A stretch of DNA of 64,000 nt. Origin: Sinomonas sp. ASV322 (GTDB lineage: Bacteria; Actinomycetota; Actinomycetes; Actinomycetales; Micrococcaceae). The stretch spans positions 417,565 to 481,564 of the forward strand of contig NZ_JAVFJJ010000001.1 of the NCBI RefSeq assembly GCF_030908245.1, read 5' to 3'. The number at the start of each line of letters is the position of its first letter. Positions within the stretch are counted from its first letter, which is position 1. A program made the translations under genes and the position numbers. This document shows positions 16,014-25,571 of the stretch, piece by piece. The notes below the pieces were generated by a model that saw nothing but the letters and a program-made list of their open reading frames with translations, did no database searches and had not been told where the DNA came from.

Positions 16014-17069
16014 ATGGGCAACCCTAGTGACGGCGCCCTACAGCAAGGGGGCACCGTAGCTACGGCTGATCAGGCCGGGGGGCGGTTCGAGGATCCGGGT
16101 ATCCCGCCGCACCGCCTGCGTCTGGCCGATACCGACCCCAAGGCCGCCAAGCGAGCGGAGCGCCAAGTCACGGCTCTGTTCGTCATCTCGGTGGTCGGCA
16201 CCGTGGTGTTCTTGGTCTCCTACTTCGCGATCGAACTCGGGAAAGACTCGAGCATCGACACGATTCGGACACAGAACATCCTGCTCGGTCTCAGCACGGC
16301 GTTCGCCATGCTTGGCATCGGGACGGGCATCGTCCACTGGGCGAAGGCGCTCATGCCGGACCACGAGGTCTCGGAGGCTCGCCACGCCGTGCGCAGCGAA
16401 GACGACCGCGCGGCCGCCGTGAAGATCGTGGACGACATCATCGAGGAGACGGGCATCAAGCGCCGCCCGCTGATCCGGAACACGCTCATCGGCGCGCTCG
16501 CGCTGGCTCCGCTGCCCGCCCTCGCCGTCTTCGGCGACCTCGGGCCCAACGCCAACGACAAGCTCCGCCACACGATGTGGGCGCCGAATGCGCAGACCGG
16601 CAAGAAGGTCCGCCTCACGCGCGACCCTGACGGCACGCCCATCAAGGCATCCGACGTGACGATCGGCTCGGCATTCCATGTCATTCCGGAAGGTCTCAAC
16701 GACCTCAAGGAAGGCAAGCTGAACGCGAAGGCCAAGGCGGTCGTCCTTCTCATGCGTCTCAACCCCGACGATCTGCACATCACCCCGGGGCGTGAGAGCT
16801 GGAGCTACAACGGCATCGTCGCCTACTCGAAGATCTGCACCCACGTCGGCTGCCCCGTGGCCCTCTACGAGCAGCAGACCCACCACCTCCTGTGCCCGTG
16901 CCACCAGTCGACTTTCGACCTCACGCACGAGTGCCAGGTCATCTTCGGCCCGGCGAGCCGCCCGCTCCCCCAGCTGCCGATCGAAGTCGATTCCGACGGT
17001 TACCTTGTCGCGACCTCCGACTTCCACGAACCTGTTGGACCGAGCTACTGGGAGCGTGAGTACTCGTGA
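16014..17069 (+). CDS. qcrA: Rieske iron-sulfur subunit of the bcc complex
   Basis: A 351-residue protein with three transmembrane segments at about 53-75, 88-111 and 158-176, the extended N-terminus typical of actinobacterial QcrA. The C-terminal Rieske domain binds the 2Fe-2S cluster through CTHVGC (about 275-280) and CPCHQS (about 294-299). It takes an electron from menaquinol at the QcrB site and gives it to QcrC. Two starts are possible: ATG 16014 with GAGGGG 4 nt upstream, chosen here, or ATG 16002 four codons earlier. The last 4 nt overlap qcrB, so the two are translationally coupled. Confidence 0.95.
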   Translation: MGNPSDGALQQGGTVATADQAGGRFEDPGIPPHRLRLADTDPKAAKRAERQVTALFVISVVGTVVFLVSYFAIELGKDSSIDTIRTQNILLGLSTAFAMLGIGTGIVHWAKALMPDHEVSEARHAVRSEDDRAAAVKIVDDIIEETGIKRRPLIRNTLIGALALAPLPALAVFGDLGPNANDKLRHTMWAPNAQTGKKVRLTRDPDGTPIKASDVTIGSAFHVIPEGLNDLKEGKLNAKAKAVVLLMRLNPDDLHITPGRESWSYNGIVAYSKICTHVGCPVALYEQQTHHLLCPCHQSTFDLTHECQVIFGPASRPLPQLPIEVDSDGYLVATSDFHEPVGPSYWEREYS

Positions 17070-18733
17070 GCAACGCTGCGCCTACTTACCAGCCGCCGAC
17101 CAAGGTCGGCCGCATCGCGGACTTCGTCGACCAGCGGACCGGGCTCTCGGCCGTCACCCGCGAGTTCGGACGCAAGGTCTTCCCGGACCACTGGTCGTTC
17201 ATGTTCGGCGAAGTCGCGCTGTACTCCTTCGTCATCCTCCTGCTGTCGGGGACGTTCCTCACGTTCTTCTTCGACCCGTCGATGGCGGAGACCCACTACA
17301 ACGGCGCCTTCGTTCCGATGCGCGGCATGGAGATGTCCGTCGCCTACCAGTCGTCGCTGCACATCTCCTTCGAGGTCCGCGGTGGCCTGTTCATGCGCCA
17401 GCTGCACCACTGGGCCGCGCTGCTCTTCGTGGCGTCCATGTCGGTGCACATGCTGCGCGTGTTCTTCACGGGCGCGTTCCGCAAGCCGCGTGAGATCAAC
17501 TGGGTCATCGGCGGCGTCCTGCTCATCATGGGCATGGCGGAAGGCTTCACGGGCTACTCGCTCCCGGACGACCTGCTTTCCGGCAACGGCCTCCGCATCA
17601 TCGACGGCGTGATCAAGTCGATCCCTGTGATCGGCACGTGGATCTCGTTCTTCCTCTTCGGCGGAGAGTTCCCCGGTTCGGCGATCATCGGCCGCCTGTA
17701 CGTGCTGCACATCCTGCTCATCCCGGCCCTGATCCTCGGTCTCGTGGCGCTGCACCTGATCTTCGTGGTCGTGCACAAGCACACGCAGTACCCCGGCCCG
17801 GGTCGCAACGACCGCAACGTGGTGGGCTACCCGCTCGGCCCGGTGTACGCGGCGAAGGCCGGCGGGTTCTTCTTCATCGTGTTCGGCGTTCTCGCGGCCA
17901 TCGCCGCGATGTTCACCATCAACCCGATCTGGAACTACGGGCCGTATGACCCCTCCCCCGTGTCCGCAGGCACGCAGCCTGACTGGTACATCGGATGGGT
18001 CGACGGTGCGCTTCGCCTCATGCCCGGTGTCATCGGCGACGTCGAAGGCTACCGCCAGCACTTCGAGTTCCTGATCTTCGGCCAGACGCTCACGCTCAAC
18101 GTGCTTCTCCCGGCTCTCGTCCCCGCGGGCATCGTCTTCACCGTTCTCTTCACGTACCCGTGGATTGAGCGGTGGATTACGAAGGACAACCGTGAACACC
18201 ACGTCCTGGACCGTCCGCGCAACGCTCCGACCCGCACGGCGATCGGCATGGCCGGATTCACGTTCTACTGCGTGATGTGGGCCGCGGCGGCCTCCGACCT
18301 GATCGCGACCCACTTCCACGTGGCGCTCAACGACGTGACGTACTGGCTGCGGGCCCTGTTCTTCCTCGGCCCGATCCTCGCGTTCACGGTGACGAAGCGC
18401 ATTGCGCTGGGCCTCCAGCGGAAGGACCGTGAAATCGCCCTGCACGGCCGGGAGACGGGCCGCATCGTCCGCCTTCCCCACGGCGAGTTCATCGAGGTCC
18501 ACGCACCGCTCAGCGCCTACAAGCGCTACCGGCTCGTGTCGTTCGAGTCGCCCGAGGTGCTTCCGGCGCAGCCGAATGCCAAGGGTGTCGTGGACCGCAA
18601 AGAGCGTCGCCGCGCTGCGCTCTCGAAGTGGTTCTTCGAGGATCGCGTGGCTCCGGTCAGCCCCGCCGAGCTCGAAGCGGCGCATGCCCATGGCCACCAC
18701 GAGGCCATCGAGTCGGCGCCCTCGGGTCACTGA
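17066..18733 (+). CDS. qcrB: Cytochrome b subunit of the bcc complex
   Basis: A 555-residue integral membrane protein that oxidises menaquinol and holds two b hemes. Helix-borne histidines are visible: H114 and H128 in MRQLHHWAALL and SMSVHML, then pairs in the LHILLIPAL and LHLIFVVVHKH segments. The Qo-site loop region and later helices (LNVLLPALVPAGIVFTVLFTYPW and others) follow, and an extended hydrophilic C-terminus (about 470-555) ends with a His-rich tail, as in Actinobacteria. GTG 17066 overlaps the qcrA stop (GTGA). A strong terminator 13 nt downstream closes the operon. Confidence 0.96.
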   Translation: MSNAAPTYQPPTKVGRIADFVDQRTGLSAVTREFGRKVFPDHWSFMFGEVALYSFVILLLSGTFLTFFFDPSMAETHYNGAFVPMRGMEMSVAYQSSLHISFEVRGGLFMRQLHHWAALLFVASMSVHMLRVFFTGAFRKPREINWVIGGVLLIMGMAEGFTGYSLPDDLLSGNGLRIIDGVIKSIPVIGTWISFFLFGGEFPGSAIIGRLYVLHILLIPALILGLVALHLIFVVVHKHTQYPGPGRNDRNVVGYPLGPVYAAKAGGFFFIVFGVLAAIAAMFTINPIWNYGPYDPSPVSAGTQPDWYIGWVDGALRLMPGVIGDVEGYRQHFEFLIFGQTLTLNVLLPALVPAGIVFTVLFTYPWIERWITKDNREHHVLDRPRNAPTRTAIGMAGFTFYCVMWAAAASDLIATHFHVALNDVTYWLRALFFLGPILAFTVTKRIALGLQRKDREIALHGRETGRIVRLPHGEFIEVHAPLSAYKRYRLVSFESPEVLPAQPNAKGVVDRKERRRAALSKWFFEDRVAPVSPAELEAAHAHGHHEAIESAPSGH

Positions 18734-18745
18734 TCCAGGCAGCAT

Positions 18746-18782
18746 AGGAAGGCCCCGCAGCGACACGCTGCGGGGCCTTCCT
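18746..18782 (+). terminator. Terminator of ctaE-qcrCAB
   Basis: Arms AGGAAGGCCCCGCAGCG (18746-18762) and its complement (18766-18782) enclose the loop ACA; the sequence after it, GCTTTCTT, is T-rich. Confidence 0.88.
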
Positions 18783-18853
18783 GCTTTCTTGCGCCTCGGT
18801 GGGTGCGCCGACCAGAGCGGAGGCAGGCCTGAGAGGCCGCGGACGCCTCTCCC

Positions 18854-19639
18854 CTAGCCCGTGAACCGCTGGGTCGAGTACGAACGCGGTGCGCGCACTC
18901 CGGGCCGCTGAAGGGGCACCCAGAGCTTGTAGCGATCGGCCCTGTAGTAGGACACCGAGTAGTCGACCATAGCCTTCGCGACGTACGCATGGCGCTGGAT
19001 CTTGAGAAGAGGCGAGCCCATGTCCACCTTGAGGAGCCGCGCGATCGACGGCGACGCCGCGGTCGCCTCGATCATGTCCTCTCCCCATTCCATGACAAGG
19101 CCGTACCGCTCGCTCAGAACCTGATAGAGGGATGCTGGCGGGGGTCCGTCGGCGAATCCGGGGACGCGGTGCGCCAGGATGTAGTTCTCGTCGACGCTCA
19201 TGGGCTCCTCATCAGCGAGGAGGAGGCGACGGAAACGCACGACGGGCGTGCCCTCGTCAACCTGAAGCTCGCGCGCGAGATGCGCTGAGGCGCCGATCTG
19301 CTCGAAGCTGAGGACCTTGGCGTCGGGGACCATCCCTCGTCGCTGCATCTCTTCGCTGTACGACGTGAGCTTCATCTGGAGGTCGAGCTTCGGCCGGCTC
19401 ACGAAGGTTCCAAGGCCCACGATGCGGTCGAGGACGCCTTCGGCGACGAGCGAGTCGATGGCCTGGCGCACGGTCATCCGTGCGAGGCCGAACCGCTGGG
19501 CGAGCTCGCGTTCAGAGGGCAGGGCTGAGCCCGGAGATAGCTTGGTCTGGATGTGTTCTCGCAGGAGTTCGCGGAGCTGCACGTACATGGCAGTCTTCGA
19601 GGACCTGTCGAGCTTTCCGACGATGTTGTCGGCGTCCAC
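18854..19639 (-). CDS. GntR family regulator with UTRA domain
   Basis: A 261-residue repressor of the HutC/DasR type. The winged helix lies at about 15-85 (YVQLRELLREHIQ, LPSERELAQRFGLARMTVRQAID, GLGTFVSRPK), and the effector-binding UTRA domain at about 100-245 (VVRFRRLLLADEEPMSVDENYI, SLYQVLSERYGL, MVDYSVSYYRADRYKLWV). Effectors of this group are often sugar phosphates or amino acids. GTG 19639 has AAGGAG about 6 nt upstream. It lies between the two respiratory clusters without an obvious metabolic partner, so its target genes are elsewhere or unknown. No clear palindrome was found at its own promoter. Confidence 0.9.
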   Translation of the reverse strand: MDADNIVGKLDRSSKTAMYVQLRELLREHIQTKLSPGSALPSERELAQRFGLARMTVRQAIDSLVAEGVLDRIVGLGTFVSRPKLDLQMKLTSYSEEMQRRGMVPDAKVLSFEQIGASAHLARELQVDEGTPVVRFRRLLLADEEPMSVDENYILAHRVPGFADGPPPASLYQVLSERYGLVMEWGEDMIEATAASPSIARLLKVDMGSPLLKIQRHAYVAKAMVDYSVSYYRADRYKLWVPLQRPGVRAPRSYSTQRFTG

Positions 19640-19734
19640 CCGGCTCCTTCCAGATCGCTCATGCCGTTCTTAATGAAGGCTACACGCATATCTCGGACGG
19701 GTGGCTGGGCTCCATGGGCACACGGTACGGAAAA

Positions 19735-19776
19735 GCGCAGGGGCCCGGCATCTGTGCTGATGCCGGGCCCCTGCGC
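19735..19776 (-). terminator. Terminator of ctaC-ctaD-ctaF
   Basis: Perfect 18-bp arms (GCGCAGGGGCCCGGCATC and its complement) with a 6-nt loop lie 13 nt beyond the ctaF stop; on the minus strand the stem is followed by TTTTCC. Confidence 0.88.
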
Positions 19777-19789
19777 GCGGGTGATTCCG

Positions 19790-20191
19790 TCAGTGTGCGT
19801 GGTCCCCACGGCTGTACTCGAAGACCCAGCCGACGAGCGCGACGATGCCGATGCCGGCACCGATGAAGAAGATCCACCAGCCGACCGCAATGCCAAGGAC
19901 GCCAATGGCCGCCGCCGCGCCCAGGATGAGCGGCCACCAGCTCCAAGGGCTGAAGTGCCCCTGCTCGCCTGCGCCCTCGTGGATCTCGGCGTCGTCCCGG
20001 TCCTCCGGGCGCGTGCCGACGCGGCGCGCCGTCACACCGAGGTAGGAGCCGATCATGCCGGCGAGACCACCGACAAGCAGCATGCCCATGATGCCGACCC
20101 ACTCGTGCCAATTGGTGAGGAAGCCGTAGACAATCGCAACAGGAACGAAGAAGAAGACGCCCGTTCCGAAGAGCCAGGATTCGATTTTCAC
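19790..20191 (-). CDS. ctaF: Cytochrome c oxidase subunit IV (actinobacterial)
   Basis: A 133-residue membrane protein with four hydrophobic segments in two pairs, at about 5-25, 32-50, 85-105 and 107-127, separated by a polar loop rich in Glu, Asp and His. MKIESWLFGTGVFFFVPVAIVYGF and WSWWPLILGAAAAIG are typical of CtaF, a structural subunit of the aa3 oxidase found only in Actinobacteria. The start is GTG 20191, whose first base is shared with the last base of the ctaD stop codon (TAGTG), so translation is coupled. It ends the ctaCDF operon before a strong terminator. Confidence 0.94.
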   Translation of the reverse strand: MKIESWLFGTGVFFFVPVAIVYGFLTNWHEWVGIMGMLLVGGLAGMIGSYLGVTARRVGTRPEDRDDAEIHEGAGEQGHFSPWSWWPLILGAAAAIGVLGIAVGWWIFFIGAGIGIVALVGWVFEYSRGDHAH

Positions 20192-21909
20192 TAGTGCGTG
20201 TCCTTCCGGTCTGCCGCAATGGCCGCGGCGGTCTGGGCGTGCTGCACGGCACCGACCGACGAGAGCTCAGGGTGGTGCAGGTCGAGCGCCGGGCGCTCCG
20301 AACGGATGCGCGGGAGCGACGTGAAGTTGTGGCGCGGCGGCGGGCACGACGTGGCCCACTCGAGCGAGGCGCCAAAGCCCCACGGGTCGTCGACGGTGAC
20401 CCGCTTGCCGCTGCGAGCCGTGATGTACACGTTCCAGAGGAACGGGATGAGCGACGCCCCGAGCACGAAGGAGGAGATCGTCGAGAACTGGTTCATCCAC
20501 GTGAACCCGTCCTGCGGCAGGTAGTCCGCGTAGCGGCGCGGCATGCCGAGCACGCCGAGCCAGTGCTGGATGAGGAACGTGCCGTGGAAGCCAATGAGCA
20601 GGAGCCAGAAGTGGATCTTGCCGAGGCGCTCGTTGAGCATCTTTCCGGTCCACTTCGGCCACCAGAAGTAGAACCCGGCGAACATCGCGAAAACGACGGT
20701 GCCGAACACGACGTAGTGGAAGTGGGCCACGACGAAGTAGGAGTCCGAGAGGTGGAAGTCGAGCGGCGGCGACGAGAGGATGATCCCGGTCAGGCCGCCG
20801 AAGAGGAACGTGATGAGGAAGCCGAGGCTCCACAGCATCGGGGTCTCGAAGGTGATCGAGCCGCGCCACATCGTGCCGATCCAGTTGAAGAACTTCACGC
20901 CCGTCGGAACGGCGATGAGCATCGTCATGAACGAGAAGAACGGGAGAAGCACGGCGCCCGTCACGTACATGTGGTGCGCCCACACCGTCACCGATAGGGC
21001 CGCGATCGAGATGGTTGCGTAGACGAGGCCCTTGTAGCCGAAGATCGGCTTGCGGCTGAAGACCGGGAAGATCTCGGACACGATGCCGAAGAACGGCAGG
21101 GCGATGATGTACACCTCGGGGTGGCCGAAGAACCAGAAGAGGTGCTGCCAGAGCACGGCTCCGCCGTTCTCTGGATCGAAGATGTGGGCGCCGAATCGAC
21201 GGTCGGCACCGAGGCCGAACAGCGCGGCCGCGAGCGGCGGGAACGCCATGAGCACGAGGATCGCCGTGATGAGGGTGTTCCACGTGAAGATCGGCATGCG
21301 CCACATCGTCATGCCCGGAGCCCGCATGCAGATGATCGTCGTGATGAAGTTGACGGCGCCGAGGATGGTGCCGAAGCCCGAGAGGCCGAGGCCGAAGACC
21401 CACAGGTCACCGCCCACGCCCGGTGTGAAGGTCGTGTTCGAGAGTGGGGCGTACGCGAACCAGCCGAACGAAGCTGCACCCTGAGGGGTGATGAAGCCGG
21501 CGGTTGCGATCGTCGAGCCGAAGAGGAAGAACCAGAACGCGAGGGCGTTGAGGCGCGGGAACGCGACGTCGGGGGCACCGATCTGCAGCGGCATGATCAC
21601 GTTCGCGAAGCCCGCGAAGAGCGGGGTCGCGAACATGAGGAGCATGATCGTGCCGTGCATCGTGAAGAGCTGGTTGTACTGCTCCTTCGTCTGAAGGATC
21701 TGCATGCCCGGCTCGAACAGCTCGGCGCGGATGAGCAGCGCCATGATGCCGCCGAGGCAGAAGAAGATGAACGAAGCGATGAGGTACATGTACCCGATCG
21801 TCTTGTGGTCAGTGGACGTGATCCAGTTGACGACGATGCGCCCCTTGGACCTCGGCACAACCGGTGCGTTGAGCGCCCCGGCCGAAGGCGACTGTGTATA
21901 GGTAGCCAC
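20191..21909 (-). CDS. ctaD: Cytochrome c oxidase subunit I
   Basis: A 572-residue subunit that carries heme a and the heme a3-CuB centre where oxygen is reduced. Twelve helices are evident. Hallmarks are [21 protein letters not shown] (heme a ligand region), [22 protein letters not shown] with the CuB His and the cross-linked Tyr, WAHHMYVTG, and [14 protein letters not shown] with the heme ligands. GTG 21909 is the start, 9 nt after the ctaC stop. The C-terminus is a hydrophilic extension rich in Pro, His and Ala, as in relatives. It works with CtaC, CtaE and CtaF in the supercomplex with QcrABC. Confidence 0.97.
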   Translation of the reverse strand: MATYTQSPSAGALNAPVVPRSKGRIVVNWITSTDHKTIGYMYLIASFIFFCLGGIMALLIRAELFEPGMQILQTKEQYNQLFTMHGTIMLLMFATPLFAGFANVIMPLQIGAPDVAFPRLNALAFWFFLFGSTIATAGFITPQGAASFGWFAYAPLSNTTFTPGVGGDLWVFGLGLSGFGTILGAVNFITTIICMRAPGMTMWRMPIFTWNTLITAILVLMAFPPLAAALFGLGADRRFGAHIFDPENGGAVLWQHLFWFFGHPEVYIIALPFFGIVSEIFPVFSRKPIFGYKGLVYATISIAALSVTVWAHHMYVTGAVLLPFFSFMTMLIAVPTGVKFFNWIGTMWRGSITFETPMLWSLGFLITFLFGGLTGIILSSPPLDFHLSDSYFVVAHFHYVVFGTVVFAMFAGFYFWWPKWTGKMLNERLGKIHFWLLLIGFHGTFLIQHWLGVLGMPRRYADYLPQDGFTWMNQFSTISSFVLGASLIPFLWNVYITARSGKRVTVDDPWGFGASLEWATSCPPPRHNFTSLPRIRSERPALDLHHPELSSVGAVQHAQTAAAIAADRKDTH

Positions 21910-21918
21910 GATGTTCCC

Positions 21919-22776
21919 TTACTTCTTGTTCAGATCCGGGTTGCGGTCGTACGTCGTGTCGAGCAGACCCTTGGGCAGACCGGCGAGATGTGCCTGGAAC
22001 TCTGCCTCCGAGACCACCTTGACGCGGAACAGCATCTCCGAGTGGTATTCACCGCACAGCTCGGCGCACTTGCCGTCGTACGTGCCTTCCTTCTGCGGGG
22101 TGAAGTAGATCTCATTCGGGTGGCCCGGAATCATGTCCCGCTTCTGGAGGAACGCGGGGATCCAGAACGAGTGGATGACGTCGCGCGAGGTCAGCTGGAT
22201 CGTGACGGTCTTGTTGACCGGAAGGTACAGCGTCGGAAGCTTGGTGAGGTCGATCTGCGTGCCGTTGAGGTGGGCCTGGGTTCCGGCCTCGTAGACGTTC
22301 CCCTGGACGATGCCGCCCTGCTTGTAGTTGAAGTCCCACGACCACTGCTTGCCGACGACGTTGATCGTCACGTCGGGGTTGGCGTTCGGGGTGTCGATCG
22401 CGCGCTGGTCGCGGTCGGTGAAGTAGAAGAGGACGATCACGAGGAAGAGCGGGATCGCCGTGTAGAAAATCTCGAGCGGGAGGTTGTAGCTCGTCTGGCG
22501 GGGGAAGCCCGTGGTCCCCTTGCGGCGCCGGTAGGCAACGAGGCACCACAGGATGAGGCCCCATGTGACGGCGCCGACGATGAGCGCCGCGATCCACGAA
22601 TTGACCCAGAGGTCAGTGATCATCGCCGTGTTGCTAGTCGTGTCCTTCGACCCCGGCAGCCAGCCATTCTGTACTTGGGATGTACATCCAGACAGTGCTA
22701 GCGCTCCGGCCGCGGCGACTGAGGCTACCGCGAGGATCCGAGTGCGCTGGCTGCTGGTTCGGTTCTGCGACCTCAC
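21919..22776 (-). CDS. ctaC: Cytochrome c oxidase subunit II
   Basis: A 285-residue lipoprotein subunit. A basic N-terminus leads to the lipobox LSGC (Cys about 29), then two transmembrane segments (WIAALIVGAVTWGLILWCLVA and LEIFYTAIPLFLVIVLFYF). The exposed cupredoxin domain holds the CuA site: a His in VIHSFWIPAF and C-x3-C-x3-H-x2-M in CAELCGEYHSEM. It accepts electrons from QcrC. GTG 22776 is chosen since GGAAGGG is 7 nt upstream and the signal peptide then starts correctly; a longer frame exists but adds a non-conserved region. It is first in ctaC-ctaD-ctaF. Confidence 0.95.
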   Translation of the reverse strand: MRSQNRTSSQRTRILAVASVAAAGALALSGCTSQVQNGWLPGSKDTTSNTAMITDLWVNSWIAALIVGAVTWGLILWCLVAYRRRKGTTGFPRQTSYNLPLEIFYTAIPLFLVIVLFYFTDRDQRAIDTPNANPDVTINVVGKQWSWDFNYKQGGIVQGNVYEAGTQAHLNGTQIDLTKLPTLYLPVNKTVTIQLTSRDVIHSFWIPAFLQKRDMIPGHPNEIYFTPQKEGTYDGKCAELCGEYHSEMLFRVKVVSEAEFQAHLAGLPKGLLDTTYDRNPDLNKK

Positions 22777-22921
22777 AGACGGCCCTTCCTCTTGATGCTT
22801 CGGTCGGGGCCTCGCTCCCCCGCGGAAAGACCCGCAGAACTGCCCCGACGGCATAGTTTTACTACTCGGTGTAGAGCTTACAGCCATCCCGAAGGAATCG
22901 CCCACATGTCGGTGATGCACG

Positions 22922-22970
22922 TCGGCCGTGCCTCGAACACCCGTAAATGCCGGGGTCGAGGCACGGCCGA
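22922..22970 (-). terminator. Terminator after erpA
   Basis: Arms TCGGCCGTGCCTCGA (22922-22936) and its complement (22956-22970) enclose a 19-nt loop, 17 nt beyond the erpA stop on the minus strand. No clear T run follows. Confidence 0.65.
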
Positions 22971-22987
22971 TGAGAGGCGCGCGCTCG

Positions 22988-23353
22988 TCAGTGGAACGAA
23001 TCCCCGCACGCGCACGAACCCTGCGCGTTCGGGTTGTCGATCGTGAAGCCCTGCTTCGAGATCGTGTCTTCGAAATCGATCGTGGCGCCCGCCAGATACG
23101 GGACGCTCATCTTGTCGACGACAACCTCGACGCCGTCGAAATCGCGCAGCGCGTCGCCGTCGAGAAGCCGTTCGTCGAAGTACAGCTGGTAGATGAGGCC
23201 CGAGCAGCCGCCCGGCTGCACAGCGACGCGGAGGCGCAGATCCGTGCGCCCCTCCTGCTCGAGGAGGCTGCGGACCTTGCCAGCGGCAACCTCGGTGAGC
23301 GTCACCTCGTGGGAGCCGATGGCCTCGATGGATTCGTTCGTTGCGGTGCTCAT
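22988..23353 (-). CDS. erpA: Iron-sulfur cluster insertion protein (HesB/IscA family)
   Basis: A 121-residue A-type carrier that passes Fe-S clusters to apo-enzymes. The three conserved cysteines are present in order: GGCSG (about 50) and the C-terminal CAC pair in QGSCACGDSF (about 114-116). Family features LRLRVAVQPGGCSGLIYQL and GATIDFEDTISKQGFTIDNPNA are clear. ATG 23353 has GGAAGG about 6 nt upstream. Placement beside ctaC is usual in Actinobacteria, and the protein may serve the Rieske cluster of QcrA among other targets. The symbol follows the actinobacterial convention; IscA-like would also be fair. Confidence 0.9.
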   Translation of the reverse strand: MSTATNESIEAIGSHEVTLTEVAAGKVRSLLEQEGRTDLRLRVAVQPGGCSGLIYQLYFDERLLDGDALRDFDGVEVVVDKMSVPYLAGATIDFEDTISKQGFTIDNPNAQGSCACGDSFH

Positions 23354-23484
23354 TCCTTACCTTCCCTCTGCGGTCCGTGCCGCTGAGCGCTGTCGAGGAC
23401 GGTGTGCACGATTCCGACCTGACGTCGAAAGGTGCGTGCGCCCGTTTCCCTCGTTCTATGCTACGGCGGCCCCGTCCGTGCGCG

Positions 23485-24888
23485 CTAACCCTCCGCCGAA
23501 CCGAGCGCGGCGAGGAGGAGCGCTTCCGCCACGATGCAGCGCTCGAATTCGCCCAGGTGCAGCGATTCGTTGGCGCTGTGCGCGCGGCTGTCCGGGTCCT
23601 CAACTCCCGTGATGAGAACCTCGGCGTCCGGGAACACCTCTTTGAGATCGGCAACAAACGGGATGGACCCTCCCATTCCCATCTGCACTGGATCAGTTCC
23701 CCACGCCTCGCGGAGCGCATCGAGCGCGAGCCTCGCGGCCGGCGAGTCCGTGTCGGCGCGGTAGGCACTCCCCCGCTCCCCCGGCGTGAACTCGACGCGG
23801 GCCCCGAACGGCACATTGGCCTCGACATGATGGCGCAGCGCTTCCATGGCCGCATCGGGATCCTGGCCCGGGGCCAGGCGCATGCTGATCTTCGCCCGTG
23901 CCGAGGCCTGGATCGTGTTGGATGCCACGGCGACGGACGGAACGTCGATGCCGATGACGGACAGGGCAGGACGGGCCCAGAGCCGCGCGGCGACGCTTCC
24001 ACTGCCCGCGAGCCGCACGCCGTCGAGCACGCCCGCATCCGAACGGTACTGATCCTCGGGATAGTCGACATCGGGATCGGCGGCGACCACGAGGCCTGGA
24101 ATCGCGACGTTTCCTTCGTCGTCGTGCAGCGTCGCGATGAGCCGGGCGAGGATCGTCGGCGCGTCGAGGATCGGACCGCCGAAGACGCCCGAGTGGACCG
24201 AGTGCGTGAGGACGCTCACCGACACTGTCGCATCGACGAGGCCGCGCAGGCTCGTCGTGAGGGCTGGCACGCCGATGGCCCAGTTGGCCGAGTCGGCGAC
24301 GACGATGACGTCGGCGGCGAGCCTTTCGCGGTAGGTCTCGAGGAAGGCGCGGAAGCTCGGCGAGCCGTGCTCCTCCTCTCCCTCGACGAACAGGGTCACG
24401 CCGACCCCCGCGGCGTCGCCGAGCGTCTCGGAGACCGCGTGCCACGCGGCCAGATGGACCATGACGCCCGCCTTGTCGTCCGCCGTCCCGCGTCCGTAGA
24501 GCCGCCCCCCGCGTTCCTCGGGAACGAACGGCTCGGACTCCCACAGTGCGGGGTCCCCGGGCGGCTGCACGTCGTGATGGGCGTACAGGAGAACTGTCGG
24601 CTTGCCCGGCTGAGGGGGTCGGCGCGCGACGACGGCGGGGCCTCCCGGCTGCCCATCGGGACGCGGCGCGCGGAGGATCTCGACCCCTTCGAGGCCGGCC
24701 GCCGCAGCCAATTCGGCCACGGCCTTCGCGCTCCGTTCGAGCTCGGATGCGTCGAAGGCCTCCCATGCGATGCCGGGAATCGACGCAAGGGACACGAGCT
24801 CGGAGAGGGTCGTCTCGAAACGTCGTTGGACGGCGGCGCGCAGCTCGTCGGAGACACCGGGCGCGAGAGGCGCGAGTTCTGAAATCAT
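23485..24888 (-). CDS. M20 family dipeptidase
   Basis: A 467-residue zinc-dependent peptidase of the CNDP/PepV-like branch. The metal-site motifs are in order: LLYAHHDVQPPGD (about 107-119), YGRGTADDKAG (about 138-148, bridging Asp), VEGEEEHGSPSF (about 172-183, catalytic Glu pair), the second-domain VLTHSVHSGVFGG (about 232-244) and a C-terminal ANESLHL (about 440) with a His ligand. It probably cleaves dipeptides in the cytosol. ATG 24888 is chosen; GAAGG is very close to it, and a TTG five codons earlier (24903) is an alternative. It is transcribed toward erpA with a 131-nt gap and is divergent from DUF3043. Confidence 0.92.
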   Translation of the reverse strand: MISELAPLAPGVSDELRAAVQRRFETTLSELVSLASIPGIAWEAFDASELERSAKAVAELAAAAGLEGVEILRAPRPDGQPGGPAVVARRPPQPGKPTVLLYAHHDVQPPGDPALWESEPFVPEERGGRLYGRGTADDKAGVMVHLAAWHAVSETLGDAAGVGVTLFVEGEEEHGSPSFRAFLETYRERLAADVIVVADSANWAIGVPALTTSLRGLVDATVSVSVLTHSVHSGVFGGPILDAPTILARLIATLHDDEGNVAIPGLVVAADPDVDYPEDQYRSDAGVLDGVRLAGSGSVAARLWARPALSVIGIDVPSVAVASNTIQASARAKISMRLAPGQDPDAAMEALRHHVEANVPFGARVEFTPGERGSAYRADTDSPAARLALDALREAWGTDPVQMGMGGSIPFVADLKEVFPDAEVLITGVEDPDSRAHSANESLHLGEFERCIVAEALLLAALGSAEG

Positions 24889-24971
24889 GCCTTCACAGTA
24901 CAATCCGGTGCCGAGCCCATCAATGGCGCACGGGGCGACGCCCGCGGGCCACGTCGGCGGCGTCCGTTGGA

Positions 24972-24977
24972 TATTCT
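24972..24977 (+). promoter_or_regulatory. -10 box of the DUF3043 gene (leaderless)
   Basis: TATTCT ends 6 nt before GTG 24984. No Shine-Dalgarno precedes the codon, so a leaderless transcript is likely; the -35 is poor. Confidence 0.4.
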
Positions 24978-24983
24978 TGAATA

Positions 24984-25571
24984 GTGTTTGGACGAAAGAA
25001 TGGGTCTGCGGCCGAGAGCGCCGGTCAGCCCGAAGAGCAGCCGGCGGCCCCCCTCGTCGGCAAGGGCGCGCCCACCCCGCGGCGCAAGGACCAGGAGGCG
25101 GCCCGCCGTCGTCCGATTGTCCCGACGGACCGCAAGGCCTCGAAAGCTGCCGAACGGCAGGCAGCGGCCGAGGAACGTGCGCGGACGCGCCGCGCGCTGG
25201 AGACCGGCGACGAGCGCTACCTCCCCGTCAAGGACCGCGGCGACCAGAAGCGCTTCACCCGCGACGTCGTCGACGCCCGCTTCAATGTGGGCGAGTACCT
25301 CATGTTCGCGGCGCTGGCCTTCGTGGTCATCTCGTTCGTCGTCCCCCAGGCGAGCGAGGCCCAGTTCTACATCCTGATCGCGTTCTGGGTGGTGTTCGCG
25401 CTCGTCATCCTCGACACGTTCTGGCTCTCGCGCCAGATCAGGAAGCGGCTGATCTCGAAGTTCCGCGAGGTCGAGCGCGGAACCGTCTGGTACGGCGCGA
25501 TGCGCGCCCTCCAGTTCCGCCCGCTCCGGCTGCCCAAGCCGCAGGTCACGCGCGGCCAGTTTCCGTCGTGA
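24984..25571 (+). CDS. DUF3043 family membrane protein
   Basis: A 195-residue actinobacterial protein of unknown function. The N-terminal 90 residues are polar and rich in Arg, Lys, Ala and Glu ([38 protein letters not shown] is the conserved core), followed by two transmembrane helices at about 103-122 and 128-147 and a basic cytosolic end. The family is conserved across Actinobacteria. The start is GTG 24984 with a -10 box 6 nt upstream. Its last 26 nt overlap, tail to tail, the end of pyrD, which would give complementary transcripts. Confidence 0.88.
   Translation: MFGRKNGSAAESAGQPEEQPAAPLVGKGAPTPRRKDQEAARRRPIVPTDRKASKAAERQAAAEERARTRRALETGDERYLPVKDRGDQKRFTRDVVDARFNVGEYLMFAALAFVVISFVVPQASEAQFYILIAFWVVFALVILDTFWLSRQIRKRLISKFREVERGTVWYGAMRALQFRPLRLPKPQVTRGQFPS

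Noticed and set aside
22777-22920. 48-codon N-terminal extension of CtaC
   Set aside because: It would bury the lipoprotein signal peptide; GTG 22776 has a good ribosome site and gives a proper signal sequence.
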